This document shows positions 33,195 to 41,180 of a stretch of 42,137 bases of DNA, in pieces. The position numbers and the translations under genes were made by a program. The notes below the pieces were generated by a model that was not told where the DNA came from, did no database searches, and was given only the letters and a program-made list of their open reading frames with translations. The stretch lies in assembly GCA_028821405.1 (NCBI GenBank), contig JAPPGK010000121.1, positions 1 through 42,137 of the forward strand, read 5' to 3'. Source of the stretch: Gammaproteobacteria bacterium. GTDB taxonomy: Bacteria > Pseudomonadota > Gammaproteobacteria > Pseudomonadales > Azotimanducaceae. How positions within the stretch are numbered: the stretch's first letter is position 1; every line of letters begins with the position of its first letter.

Positions 33195-35462
33195 TCAGGG
33201 GACACGTTCGCCGTCCGGTTGTTCCGACTCGGCCGCGCGTTCGCGCCAGATCTCGGCCTGCCACTCGTCGCGCTTCGCTCGCCAACTGGCAGCACCCGGG
33301 ATCACTGCCAGCGCAAAGTCCAGGTATTGCAGTCCTTCTTCCGCCATTCCGGCGTAGTAGGCCTCCTCAGCGACGTCGGCGAGCCGGGTTGCCGCCATGG
33401 ATCGCAGCCGGATGCCGTCGGCGTTGTCGGCATCCAGGCGCAGTGCTTCCCGGAGGCGTGCAACCGCGCTGTTCTCGGGATCCGGTCCGGTAACGTAGCC
33501 CTCCTGCAAGAGTGACTCGGCCTCGTCGATCAACCTCGCGACATCGGCGATCCGCTTCATTTTCGCGTCCCGCACGACCCGCATCTCTTCCACGGCGCCG
33601 TCGGGGATACCGGCCTTCCTCGCCGTCTCGAACAAGGCGGTCGCGTCGTCCAGTTGGTCGTTGTTGAGCAGGGCTTCGAACTCGGCAAGAACGTCACTCG
33701 ACGTACCCGCCAAACCCTGGAGTGCGACCGCTGCATCGGGCTCGATTACCAGTACGCTCCGGTACATCTCGATTGCGTCGACCAGGGCACCGGACTCGCG
33801 CAGTGCCGCGGCCCTCTGCAACCTTTCGTCGAACCAGGCCCGTGCCGCGTCGTGTTCCTCGACCGCCGCCATGACCAACGCCCTCACGTCTTCCACGCCC
33901 TCGAACGCCGGGTTGGCCCGCTCGGCAACCAGAATGGCATCCCAGGCTGCGGGCCCGTCGTCCGCCACCGCGTGTTGCCTGGCCGCCTCACCGTAGTAGA
34001 TCGCCACCTCATCGAGTTTTGCCAGCGCCCCCGGGTGCCCGGGCTGGAGCGTGAGCACCTCCTTGAGACTATCGATGGCCGAACCGACGGCGCGTACGTC
34101 GCCAAGGCCCCTGCTATCGAGAAGGCGGATGCTCTGCTCGAGTAACGCGACTGCCTGGCGCCTGTCCGCCAATCGATCCGACAAGCCGCTGAATTCGGGA
34201 TCGTTCGGAAACGTGCTGGCCCAATCCGCTAGCGTCTGACCTGCCGTGCCGAACTCCCCCTGGTCGATCAGCCTCCCGATCTCCTCCTTCCATTGCCTCG
34301 CGAGCTCGTCCACGGCAACCTGTGCCTCGACACGGCCCGGGTCCAAGGCCAAAACCCCCCGATACGCCTCGACGACCTTGCCGAGGGCGTGGCTGGGATC
34401 TCGCCTCAATGCGTCCGCAGCCTGGAGAGCTACCACCACATCCGGATGTTCCACCAACCCGGCAACTGCCAGAGCGCGCTGTAGCGTCCCGCTCTCATTG
34501 CCGAGGTACCAGGCCGTCCCGACCAGCAACACGACGCCTAGGACGGTGGCGGCGCCGCCGGCCCGCCGGAGTCGCGCGGGACGATCCGTGGAAAACCCGC
34601 CTCCTGGACGTTCGCCCCGGATGGCAAGCGCCGCGATCTCCGACGTCGAGACCGCAGCCGTCTTGACCATCGCGTTGGGCACCGAGTCGCCATTCCGAAC
34701 TGCATGTAGCGCGTCGACTATCTCGACGGCGGACCGAAAACGATCATCCGGGGATCGGGCAAGCAACCGATGAACCACGGCCTCGACCGCCCCCATCTGC
34801 GTCGGAAGCGCGGGCGGACCATCCCGCGACGGCATGCTGCCGTCCTCGGAGTTCGGATCGAACGGCAGGCGCCCGGTCAGCATGAGATAAAAGACCACAC
34901 CAAGACCGAAAAGGTCGGATCGAGCGTCGATATGCCGGCCAGCGGCCTGTTCCGGGCTCATATAGCCCGGTGTGCCTCCAGCCTCGACCGCCGCAACCCC
35001 GGTTCCCGCCGCCATGGCAATGCCGAAGTCGGAAAGCAATGCCGTCCCTTGTTCGTTGATCAGAATGTTGTCGGGTTTCACATCGCCGTGGACGATGCCC
35101 TTGTCATGGGCGTGGCCGAGGGCACTGGCGACGTCGCCTACGACAGCCAACACGTTCTGCATGTGCAGACCGTCGCGGAGGTTGGCGTTGAGGTCGCCGC
35201 CGCGCACGTATTCCATGACGACGTAAGCCGCATCCGCGGTCTCCCCGGTGTCGAGGACACGGACGATATTGGGATGGTCAAGCGCGCGGGCCACGGTCCC
35301 CCGGGCGAGGAAACTCGCCCTTCGCTTCTTCCTGCGGAAAACCTCGGGGGAGAGCACCTTGATCGCGACAGGCTTTCCGAATGCGTGCTGGAGCGCAAGA
35401 TAGACCCGGGATGAACGGCCCTGGCCGATCTCGCGTTGGATCCTGTATCCCGGAATGTCCAT
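33195..35462 (-). CDS. Transmembrane Ser/Thr protein kinase with TPR-like extracytoplasmic region
   Basis: The 755-residue Hanks-type kinase. The catalytic domain covers residues 6-270: Gly loop IGQGRSSRVYLA, VAIKVL with Lys35, HGDVKPDN with Asp137 (HGD, not HRD), DFG at 155-157, and GTPGYMSPEQAAG. One transmembrane helix spans about 331-350. The remaining 400 residues are helical repeats (TPR-like: ALGKVVEAYRGVLALDPGRVEA, ALREALRL-type units) predicted to lie in the periplasm. The Glu of helix C that pairs with Lys35 appears missing (FLARGTVARALDHPNIV has Arg where Glu is expected), so activity may be atypical. ATG 35462 starts three bases after the MORN stop codon, so the genes form an operon. 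Confidence 0.88.
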   Translation of the reverse strand: MDIPGYRIQREIGQGRSSRVYLALQHAFGKPVAIKVLSPEVFRRKKRRASFLARGTVARALDHPNIVRVLDTGETADAAYVVMEYVRGGDLNANLRDGLHMQNVLAVVGDVASALGHAHDKGIVHGDVKPDNILINEQGTALLSDFGIAMAAGTGVAAVEAGGTPGYMSPEQAAGRHIDARSDLFGLGVVFYLMLTGRLPFDPNSEDGSMPSRDGPPALPTQMGAVEAVVHRLLARSPDDRFRSAVEIVDALHAVRNGDSVPNAMVKTAAVSTSEIAALAIRGERPGGGFSTDRPARLRRAGGAATVLGVVLLVGTAWYLGNESGTLQRALAVAGLVEHPDVVVALQAADALRRDPSHALGKVVEAYRGVLALDPGRVEAQVAVDELARQWKEEIGRLIDQGEFGTAGQTLADWASTFPNDPEFSGLSDRLADRRQAVALLEQSIRLLDSRGLGDVRAVGSAIDSLKEVLTLQPGHPGALAKLDEVAIYYGEAARQHAVADDGPAAWDAILVAERANPAFEGVEDVRALVMAAVEEHDAARAWFDERLQRAAALRESGALVDAIEMYRSVLVIEPDAAVALQGLAGTSSDVLAEFEALLNNDQLDDATALFETARKAGIPDGAVEEMRVVRDAKMKRIADVARLIDEAESLLQEGYVTGPDPENSAVARLREALRLDADNADGIRLRSMAATRLADVAEEAYYAGMAEEGLQYLDFALAVIPGAASWRAKRDEWQAEIWRERAAESEQPDGERVP

Positions 35463-35463
35463 G

Positions 35464-36366
35464 CTACGGAAACTCGTCGAGTTCCACGCTTTGCACCTCG
35501 CCACGGACGATCTTGCCCAGAATGAACCGACCGTTCCGTATGTAGGCCGTTCCGTCGAGGGCGACCGCGAGACCCTCCCCATGGGCGAGCCCATTGATGC
35601 AGGTGTCGTCGTTGAACATCCACGCCTTGCCTTCGATGGTCAAAATACAGCGTTCGACGGCCTCGACGGTTACGGCCGCAGTGAGTTGGCCGTCGTTCCA
35701 TGTCTCGAACGAAAGCGTGCCATCCGGCGACCTCTTGACCCCCGAACCATCGAGACTCCCGGATCTGAAATACCCCTTGTAGAGGGTTCCATCCCGCCAC
35801 CGATAATGGCCCAAGCCATGGCGATGGTCACCCGAGAAGCCGCCGACGTAGGTTCCACCCAACTGACGTGTCAGGACGCCCTTGCCCTCGCGTACGCCGT
35901 TGACGAAGTTCCCCTCGTAGACATCGCCGTTCGACCAGGTCAGACGCCCGTTGCCGGTCATCGCGCTATTGCGGAAGTCCCCCTCGTAGACGTCGCCGTT
36001 GGGGAATCTCAGCACACCCTGGCCATGGCGCTTGCCGTCCACGAAATCCCCCGCGTAGACCTCGCCGTCCGGCGCAGTATGCGTACCCCAGCCATGCATT
36101 CGGCCATCCTTCAAGCCTCCCTGGTAGCGGTGACCTTCGCCCCAGAGCAGTTCACCCTCGACGGTGTCGGCGCCTTCTGCGATGACCGCACCCTCACGCC
36201 CGCCGGGCGAGGCTGGGTCGGCCTCCCCTGCCCTCACCGGTACGCCGGCGTTCAGGATAGCCACGACCAGAACGGCAACGCAAAACGCCGACAGCCGGCG
36301 AGGTCGCAGGCACACCGACTTCGCGAGGTCGCCAAGCGACCGCCGCCGCAGACGTTCACAACGCAT
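35464..36366 (-). CDS. Secreted MORN-repeat protein
   Basis: The 300-residue protein has an N-terminal basic segment and a hydrophobic stretch (LSAFCVAVLVVAILNAGVP) that looks like a signal peptide or anchor. About six MORN repeats follow (for example YAGDFVDGKRHGQGVLRF, YEGDFRNSAMTGNGRLTW, YEGNFVNGVREGKGVL, YKGYFRSGSLDGSGV). The C-terminal third is a non-repeat domain with a possible disulfide (CILTIEGKAWMFNDDTC). MORN repeats form an elongated beta sheet used for lipid or protein contacts. It is encoded directly upstream of the kinase, so it may present a ligand to the kinase's outer domain (inference). ATG 36366 is chosen at the signal-like N-terminus. Confidence 0.85.
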   Translation of the reverse strand: MRCERLRRRSLGDLAKSVCLRPRRLSAFCVAVLVVAILNAGVPVRAGEADPASPGGREGAVIAEGADTVEGELLWGEGHRYQGGLKDGRMHGWGTHTAPDGEVYAGDFVDGKRHGQGVLRFPNGDVYEGDFRNSAMTGNGRLTWSNGDVYEGNFVNGVREGKGVLTRQLGGTYVGGFSGDHRHGLGHYRWRDGTLYKGYFRSGSLDGSGVKRSPDGTLSFETWNDGQLTAAVTVEAVERCILTIEGKAWMFNDDTCINGLAHGEGLAVALDGTAYIRNGRFILGKIVRGEVQSVELDEFP

Positions 36367-36538
36367 TCGATCTGAAGATCCATCCTGCGCGATTCGAGTC
36401 CCGAGTCTGTCGGTTCCACGTAGGCGCGGCAAGTGCCGCGATGGCGTGCCGCGCGCTGGGGGACCTTCGTGCGGGGGACCCTTGCGACCGCCCGCCGGAT
36501 CCACGACAAGACGGCCGCGGGCTCGATCGGCAAGGCGG

Positions 36539-37381
36539 TCAACGCCCTCGGAATCTGGGTTGGCGCTTTTCTACGAAAGCCCGCGCTGCGGTGTGGTGGT
36601 CTTCGGTGTCGAACGTCCTCGTCATGTGCTCTGCCTCGATATCAAGCACATCGCCAACCGAACCGCTGTCGGCGGCGTTGAGGTTCTGCTTCATGAAGCC
36701 GAGTGCGGTCGTCGGCAACTCGGCTAGACGCGATTTCCAGACATCGACCGCCGATGGAAAATCAGCGTCCTCATACACGTGGTTCACCAGGCCAATGCGC
36801 TCGGCCTCACGGGCGTCGATCAGCTCCGCGGTAAAGTAGAGTTCCCGCGCCTTCGCGGCGCCCACCAACCGGGGTAGAAAGAAGGACCCGCCGTAGTCGC
36901 CCGACAGGCCGAGTTTCGCGAACGCGGTGGTGAACTTGGCCGAGGCCGCTGCAATGCGGATGTCGCAAGCCAACGCCAGCGATAGACCCCCACCCGCCGC
37001 CGGACCGGGAATCGCCGCTAACGTGGGTTTCGCCATCTCGTGCAAGCAGCGGACGATCTCGGTTGCCGTGCGTAGTCCGGCCACCCGTTGTTCGAACGAC
37101 CGGCCCGTGCCAACGCCGGGCGCACTGTCGCTTCGGCGCGCGCTGCTAGATCGCGCGAACCCCTTCACGTCTCCACCCGCACAGAACGCGCCGCCGTTTC
37201 CGGTGAGCACCACGACCCGGACGTTCGGATCCTCTGCGAGACGTGGTATTGCCTCTTCGAGGCCCGCCGACATCGCAGCCGACAGTGCATTGCGCGCTTC
37301 GGGTCTATTCATCGTCAACGTGGCAACCCCGTCTTCAACGGACTCGATGAGGTGATCGGTCGGGTCCGTCAGCGGGGGCAT
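36539..37381 (-). CDS. Crotonase (enoyl-CoA hydratase/isomerase) family protein
   Basis: The 280-residue crotonase fold with oxyanion-hole segments GNGGAFCAGGDVKGF and GPAAGGGLSLALACD. The two Glu of classical hydratases are absent: GGGLSLA has no Glu, and KFTTAFAKLGLSGDYGG has Ala where Glu is usual. An Asp in GLSGDYGGSFFLPRLVG lies near the position used by isomerase-type members. An isomerase or other crotonase reaction is therefore more likely than simple hydration. ATG 37381 is preceded by GAGGAC and starts MPPLTDPTDHLIESV. Confidence 0.87.
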   Translation of the reverse strand: MPPLTDPTDHLIESVEDGVATLTMNRPEARNALSAAMSAGLEEAIPRLAEDPNVRVVVLTGNGGAFCAGGDVKGFARSSSARRSDSAPGVGTGRSFEQRVAGLRTATEIVRCLHEMAKPTLAAIPGPAAGGGLSLALACDIRIAAASAKFTTAFAKLGLSGDYGGSFFLPRLVGAAKARELYFTAELIDAREAERIGLVNHVYEDADFPSAVDVWKSRLAELPTTALGFMKQNLNAADSGSVGDVLDIEAEHMTRTFDTEDHHTAARAFVEKRQPRFRGR

Positions 37382-37453
37382 GTCACGTCCTCGAGGAATC
37401 GCATCGCCACCAAGATAGTGGATTAGCACGATCCGTGCTGATAACGTGAACCT

Positions 37454-37693
37454 ATGAGCTCATTGTCGGACGCAATAGGCCTACTCGAGGACGGTGATTG
37501 GCAGGCCGCGCATCGGATCGTCCAGAAGGACGACTCGGCGCTGGCAAGCTGGGCGCATGGAATCGTGCACCTTATGGAAGGCGATAGGCGAAACGCCGGC
37601 TACTGGTACGGTCGCGCGGGGCGCGAACTCCCCGCGGATGGTGCGATCCAAGCCGAGATCGCGGCACTCAAGGCACGGTCTCAGCCTTCCTGA
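37454..37693 (+). CDS. Small conserved hypothetical protein
   Basis: The 79-residue protein MSSLSDAIGLLEDGDWQ... contains DWQAAHRIVQKDDSALASWAHGIVHLMEGDRRNAGYWYGRAGR, one or two helical-hairpin units like a single TPR-type repeat. Similar small proteins occur widely in proteobacteria, with no known function. It is divergent from the crotonase gene with 72 bases between them. Confidence 0.7.
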   Translation: MSSLSDAIGLLEDGDWQAAHRIVQKDDSALASWAHGIVHLMEGDRRNAGYWYGRAGRELPADGAIQAEIAALKARSQPS

Positions 37694-37696
37694 ACC

Positions 37697-37887
37697 TCAC
37701 GACCCGCGGGACGAGGTGCCTTTCAGTAAGGTGGTCTTGCCGGCCCCCGACGGACGCTCACGTAGACGAAGTCACCTTCCTCGATCTGCAGCGTGATTGA
37801 CCGCAACGGGTAGGTCGGCGTAGCGTCAACGTCGAAGACGCAAGATACTCCCTCCAGCTTGATTGCCGGCTCAGATCCCCAACTCAT
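37697..37887 (-). pseudogene. ABC transporter ATPase remnant, frameshifted and truncated
   Basis: From ATG 37887 the minus strand reads MSWGSEPAIKLEGVSCVF, then TYPLRSITLQIEEGDFVYVS, the normal start of an ABC ATPase. The Walker A motif PSGAGKTTLLK follows in another frame: one base appears missing near 37754 (GTGAGCGTCCG where GTGAGCGGTCCG would keep frame). After TTLLKG the match ends and a stop follows at 37697. The rest of the ATPase is absent. The frame shift, truncation and lack of a partner permease mark it as a dead fragment. Confidence 0.7.
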
Positions 37888-38482
37888 CGTGGCCGGGTAC
37901 CCGTTGGTGTCTGCGGCCGTCCGAAATCCGCCAAGCGACCGAACCGACGACTCACTTGGTAGCTCTTAACCACCCAAGGTAAACCCCCAGTTCCGTTGCA
38001 CCGGCGTTCCAAGTTACGAAGGGCTCGGAACGGGATATGGTGGAGCCAGCCTCCACCAATGACTTTCGTATCCTATTGATTTGTCTTCTAAATATCTTTG
38101 GCAGGCTAGACGTACCCAACATCTTGCCCCACACCCCGGCAGCGATAGCCTCACCGCGTCCCCGTCTCTGCGACGGTAACCCGTTCTGTCGTCCCGGTAT
38201 CCGACGGTTCGACGCACGACCGAATCGAACCCCGTCACGTTCAATACAGTGCGATCCGACAACCGCCTGACACCGGACCTTACAGAGCAGGAGCTGCCAG
38301 CCTGTCGGGGAGTTGCTCTGGTCACGAACTTGCTCCGGCTGGGCCGCAGCAGCTTGGACCTCTTGACGAAGCGCATCACTGGTCGAATAGCCTTCACGAC
38401 CATTGCGGCTGGCCGGTAGTCCACGGAGGACTAGGTCCGTTCAACGCTTAGACCCCTGGGACGATATCCGCGTCGTGCGCAA
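37888..38482. other. Gene-poor stretch
   Basis: About 595 bases with no recognisable gene on either strand. Base composition is uneven, with an AT-rich patch at about 38060-38110. It holds a perfect 8-bp hairpin, TGGTGGAG / CTCCACCA with a CCAGC loop, at 38038-38058. Open frames here of 77 (+) and 136 (-) codons lack family similarity that I can see. It is probably debris next to the ABC remnant. Confidence 0.5.
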
Positions 38483-39247
38483 TCATTGTCGGTTCTTGAA
38501 GGCCGACAGGGCGAGGGTGTCTCGGACCCGGTGTAGCGTGTCGTCGGGCAGCCGATTGTCGCGGAGCAATGAGCGGTAGTCGCCGGACGTGCCAATGTCC
38601 TGGTCGGCCAGGACGACTTCGCCGTCCTTGGCGAATGTGAATAGGCCCGCATCGAACAGGCGGTGCAAATCGGCCCGAAGCGCAATACCGTTGAACGGCT
38701 TGTCATTCTCGCCAAGCTTCGCCGGGATGAGATGGGCAGCCTCGAGGGCGGCGGGGGTGGATTCTCCCGTCAGGACGCACCGGTGACCGTCGGCGGCCAG
38801 GATGATGCGCCGGAACTGCCCGTAGCGTCTGGATCGGAGATAGGTGGCGCGGGGTCTTCCTTGGGCTGCGGCGAGATCGAAGGATCTCCAAGGGATGGTA
38901 CGCTCCCTCCCGTCCGACCTTCGCCAGTGGCACCGGCCCTCCCGGCCGCCATGTGTCAGGATGATGCGATTCGTTCCCCACCAGGGGTTGAACGTCCGGG
39001 CAATCTCCGGATTGTCCGCAGCCTTGTACTTGACGATGAGGTGCACTTCGTTGTTGGGTCCGGGTTCCGCGTGGGCGCGGACCTTGTACTCAACGCTGGT
39101 CCCGCCTTCGTATCTGGGCCAGACGGCGGGAACGGACTCGAACCGGGGAATGGCATCGAGGTGATGGACGTCGATCCCCGAGAAGTACTCGATTTCCTCG
39201 TCGTGGCCATTGTCGTCGCGCCAGACGACTTCGATTCCTATTGTCAC
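38483..39247 (-). CDS. HNH endonuclease domain protein
   Basis: The 254-residue protein. The C-terminal half has an HNH_2-like nuclease: CVLTGESTPAALEAAHLIPAK (His of the first strand), FNGIALRADLHRLFDAG (Asn and second His). The N-terminal half (IGIEVVWRDDNGHDEEIEYF, VEYKVRAHAEPGPNNEVHLIVKYK) is an unassigned beta-rich domain that could be for recognition. Stand-alone HNH proteins of this sort are common in defence islands and mobile DNA. No partner methylase or translocase is nearby. Confidence 0.8.
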   Translation of the reverse strand: MTIGIEVVWRDDNGHDEEIEYFSGIDVHHLDAIPRFESVPAVWPRYEGGTSVEYKVRAHAEPGPNNEVHLIVKYKAADNPEIARTFNPWWGTNRIILTHGGREGRCHWRRSDGRERTIPWRSFDLAAAQGRPRATYLRSRRYGQFRRIILAADGHRCVLTGESTPAALEAAHLIPAKLGENDKPFNGIALRADLHRLFDAGLFTFAKDGEVVLADQDIGTSGDYRSLLRDNRLPDDTLHRVRDTLALSAFKNRQ

Positions 39248-39680
39248 GGTTGCGGCCTCCAGCGAAGTTCAAGCATATGAAGTGTGTTCCCGTGGGTGAA
39301 GCCCATGGACTGTGAACGCAACCGCTTCGTGCAGGTATGAGCTGGTCCTCGCATCACAGAAACGAGACGCACGCGTTCCATACAGCCGGATCCGGTCGGA
39401 GGCGTTTCCCTATCCGGTACCTCTACCGGCATCACCGAACGATCTCCCACGACGGACCTAGCCGAGGCGGGCTACTTAATTGTTCGCTGCCTGTGCGCTG
39501 CGCCCTATTCCACGATCGGACCACTATCGGAGCTAGGGAGCCGCCGCTGCGGGTGCACGTTGTAACAAAACGGGCATTGTGCGCCATTTGAACGGGGCCG
39601 ACATCCTGTGCTAAGGCAATGCCGACGATGCGACGGGTGGCATCCCGCCGCCCGGATTCGAGCGAACCGAGAGGAACCGC
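39248..39680. other. Gene-free stretch between HNH gene and island module
   Basis: 433 bases with mixed composition. Open frames of 84 (+) and 68 (-) codons lie within it, without a ribosome binding site or recognisable content. The last bases carry the GAGAGGAACCGC ribosome binding site for the next gene. Confidence 0.45.
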
Positions 39681-40337
39681 GTGACCGACACCGCGCGCAC
39701 GGCCGCCGAGTCGGACTACCGGACGTACCGTTGGTACGACCAGGCGGTCGTTTACGCGGCGGTGCAGTACGAGTGCCGGCGGTCGGCGCGCATCGCAACG
39801 CGAAAGTACGTCGCCATGATCGCGCATGCCCTCCGCTCCGCGGGAGAAACGGCGGCCGGCGAGTGCTTCCGTTCGCTGGTCGACGACGCCAAAGAGAGGC
39901 AGTTCGCCTTCCGGAGCCTCTCCCGGATTGTCGAGGGCGACCGCCGCGCGTGCCGGCCCCTCCCCCCGGCTGTCGAGGCGTGGCAGCGCGCACGCTGGCG
40001 GCTTGACGAACACAGCCAGCGTCCCAAGCGGCCACGCAAAGGGGCGGAGAAACGCTTCCTCAGGGACCTGGATATCTACGAGATCGTCGAGCTTGTCGTC
40101 CGACTCTGGGAAGTCACGGCGACGCGGAATCCGGAATCCGACGTCCGGCAGTCCGCCTGCGACATCGTCGCCGAGGCCCTCGGCATGTCCTACGAGGCCG
40201 TGGCGTCGATCCACAACCGCCACCCGAAAAGCCCCGTGCGGCGCTACCACTCCTTTCTCCGCGCCCTGCCGGGGGTCACGTCGTGGGACATCCGGACCAT
40301 CGCCGAAGATCCGCTCGGCCCCGACGACCGCTCTTGA
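39681..40337 (+). CDS. Unknown protein of the mobile region
   Basis: The 218-residue, Arg-rich, mostly helical protein starts at GTG 39681 behind GAGAGGA. It begins MTDTARTAAESDYRTYRWY. A middle charged linker (QRPKRPRKGAEKR) separates two halves; the C-terminal half (DIVAEALGMSYEAVASIHNR) looks like a helix-turn-helix in which AEALGMSYEAV could be the HTH. I do not recognise a family. It precedes the AlpA-like gene by 172 bases on the same strand and may belong to the same element. Confidence 0.6.
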   Translation: MTDTARTAAESDYRTYRWYDQAVVYAAVQYECRRSARIATRKYVAMIAHALRSAGETAAGECFRSLVDDAKERQFAFRSLSRIVEGDRRACRPLPPAVEAWQRARWRLDEHSQRPKRPRKGAEKRFLRDLDIYEIVELVVRLWEVTATRNPESDVRQSACDIVAEALGMSYEAVASIHNRHPKSPVRRYHSFLRALPGVTSWDIRTIAEDPLGPDDRS

Positions 40338-40509
40338 AACGCCGGTAGGCGCGCCACCTGGGCCATGCCCGCCACCCCTTCGCGCCGACGTTCGGCAAAC
40401 CTCCCGCGAAGCCGGTCGTGTTGTGAACGAATCCGCGAATCCCCTTGTTTGACAAAGCGGCGGTAGCTGTGGACGGTCGCTGCAAAACAACGCAAGCAAG
40501 GACACATCC

Positions 40510-40791
40510 ATGTCGGACCAGGACCGTCTGCTCAGGCGCTTCGACGTCGAGCAGCGCTGCGGGCTAGCCCGCTCGACCATCTACCGTCTCATGGGAGAGA
40601 ACCGTTTTCCGCGCCCCATCCGCGTGGGCCCCAAGGCCGTGCGCTGGTCCCTCCTCGAAGTGGAGGACTGGCTGGCTACCCGCCCCCGGAACAACGCGGA
40701 GCGAACCGAGGCGCCCAGGCGGCGGCCCGCCCCCTCGTCGCGAACCGCGCCGCGCCCGGCACGGCCGCCCTCCCCGAGGCGCGGCCGATGA
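40510..40791 (+). CDS. AlpA-family transcriptional regulator / excisionase-like
   Basis: The 93-residue DNA-binding protein of the MerR-like AlpA type: LLRRFDVEQRCGLARSTIYRLMGENRFPRPIRVG, then VRWSLLEVEDWLATRP. AlpA-like proteins activate the integrase or help excision in P4-like and other integrative elements. The C-terminal tail is Pro/Arg-rich and probably disordered. AAGGACA precedes ATG 40510. Its stop overlaps the next start (ATGA), so it is the first gene of a three-gene module ending in the integrase. Confidence 0.88.
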   Translation: MSDQDRLLRRFDVEQRCGLARSTIYRLMGENRFPRPIRVGPKAVRWSLLEVEDWLATRPRNNAERTEAPRRRPAPSSRTAPRPARPPSPRRGR

Positions 40792-41180
40792 GGGATCCCA
40801 ACCGGCACCCCGGCACCCACGGAGGACACGGCGTTCCGCAGACGCGGCCGCCGGACGCCGGGACCGAGCCGCGCGATGACCGCCGCGCCTTCTCTCCCAG
40901 GCGCTCCCCGCAGGTGCGGAAGACCGCCCGCAATCCTCCCTCGCCGCCCAGCGGCCCCTTCGACGCGAGGGCGGAAGCCGCCAAGCTGAAGGACCAGACG
41001 AAAGCCCGGCGCCGGCGCGTGCGGCGACGGTCGCGCCTCGACCGCCACGGGCACGAACTCCTCGCGCTGAACGACGCCGGAGCGACAACCGAGGAACTGC
41101 GGCGCTGGCTCCTCGAACGGCGCATCCGCGTCCACCACTCGACCGTCGCACGCTGGCTGCGGCGCAACGGCGCCGGGTGA
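40788..41180 (+). CDS. Small basic protein with C-terminal HTH-like segment
   Basis: The 130-residue protein. A long Pro/Arg-rich N-terminus is followed by a basic helix (KLKDQTKARRRRVRRRSRL) and then LLALNDAGATTEELRRWLLERRIRVHHSTVARWLRR, which looks like a helix-turn-helix. It overlaps alpA (ATGA) and the integrase gene (GTGA). A role as a recombination accessory or regulator is inferred from this position only. Confidence 0.65.
   Translation: MRDPNRHPGTHGGHGVPQTRPPDAGTEPRDDRRAFSPRRSPQVRKTARNPPSPPSGPFDARAEAAKLKDQTKARRRRVRRRSRLDRHGHELLALNDAGATTEELRRWLLERRIRVHHSTVARWLRRNGAG

Noticed and set aside
39337-39591. 84-codon plus-strand frame between the HNH and 218-residue protein genes
   Set aside because: No ribosome binding site, atypical residue mix and no recognisable motif.
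40449-40454. Perfect TTGACA -35 hexamer before alpA
   Set aside because: No -10-like hexamer at 15-19 bases downstream, so not reported as a promoter.
909-40775. FtsK-orienting KOPS (GGGNAGGG) polarity switch at dif
   Set aside because: Copies pointing towards dif occur on the left (909, 4578, 12134) and as CCCTNCCC on the right (22829, 30662, 40768). But plus-strand copies also occur right of dif (16138, 16318, 20294). By eye the switch is not clean, so no claim is made.
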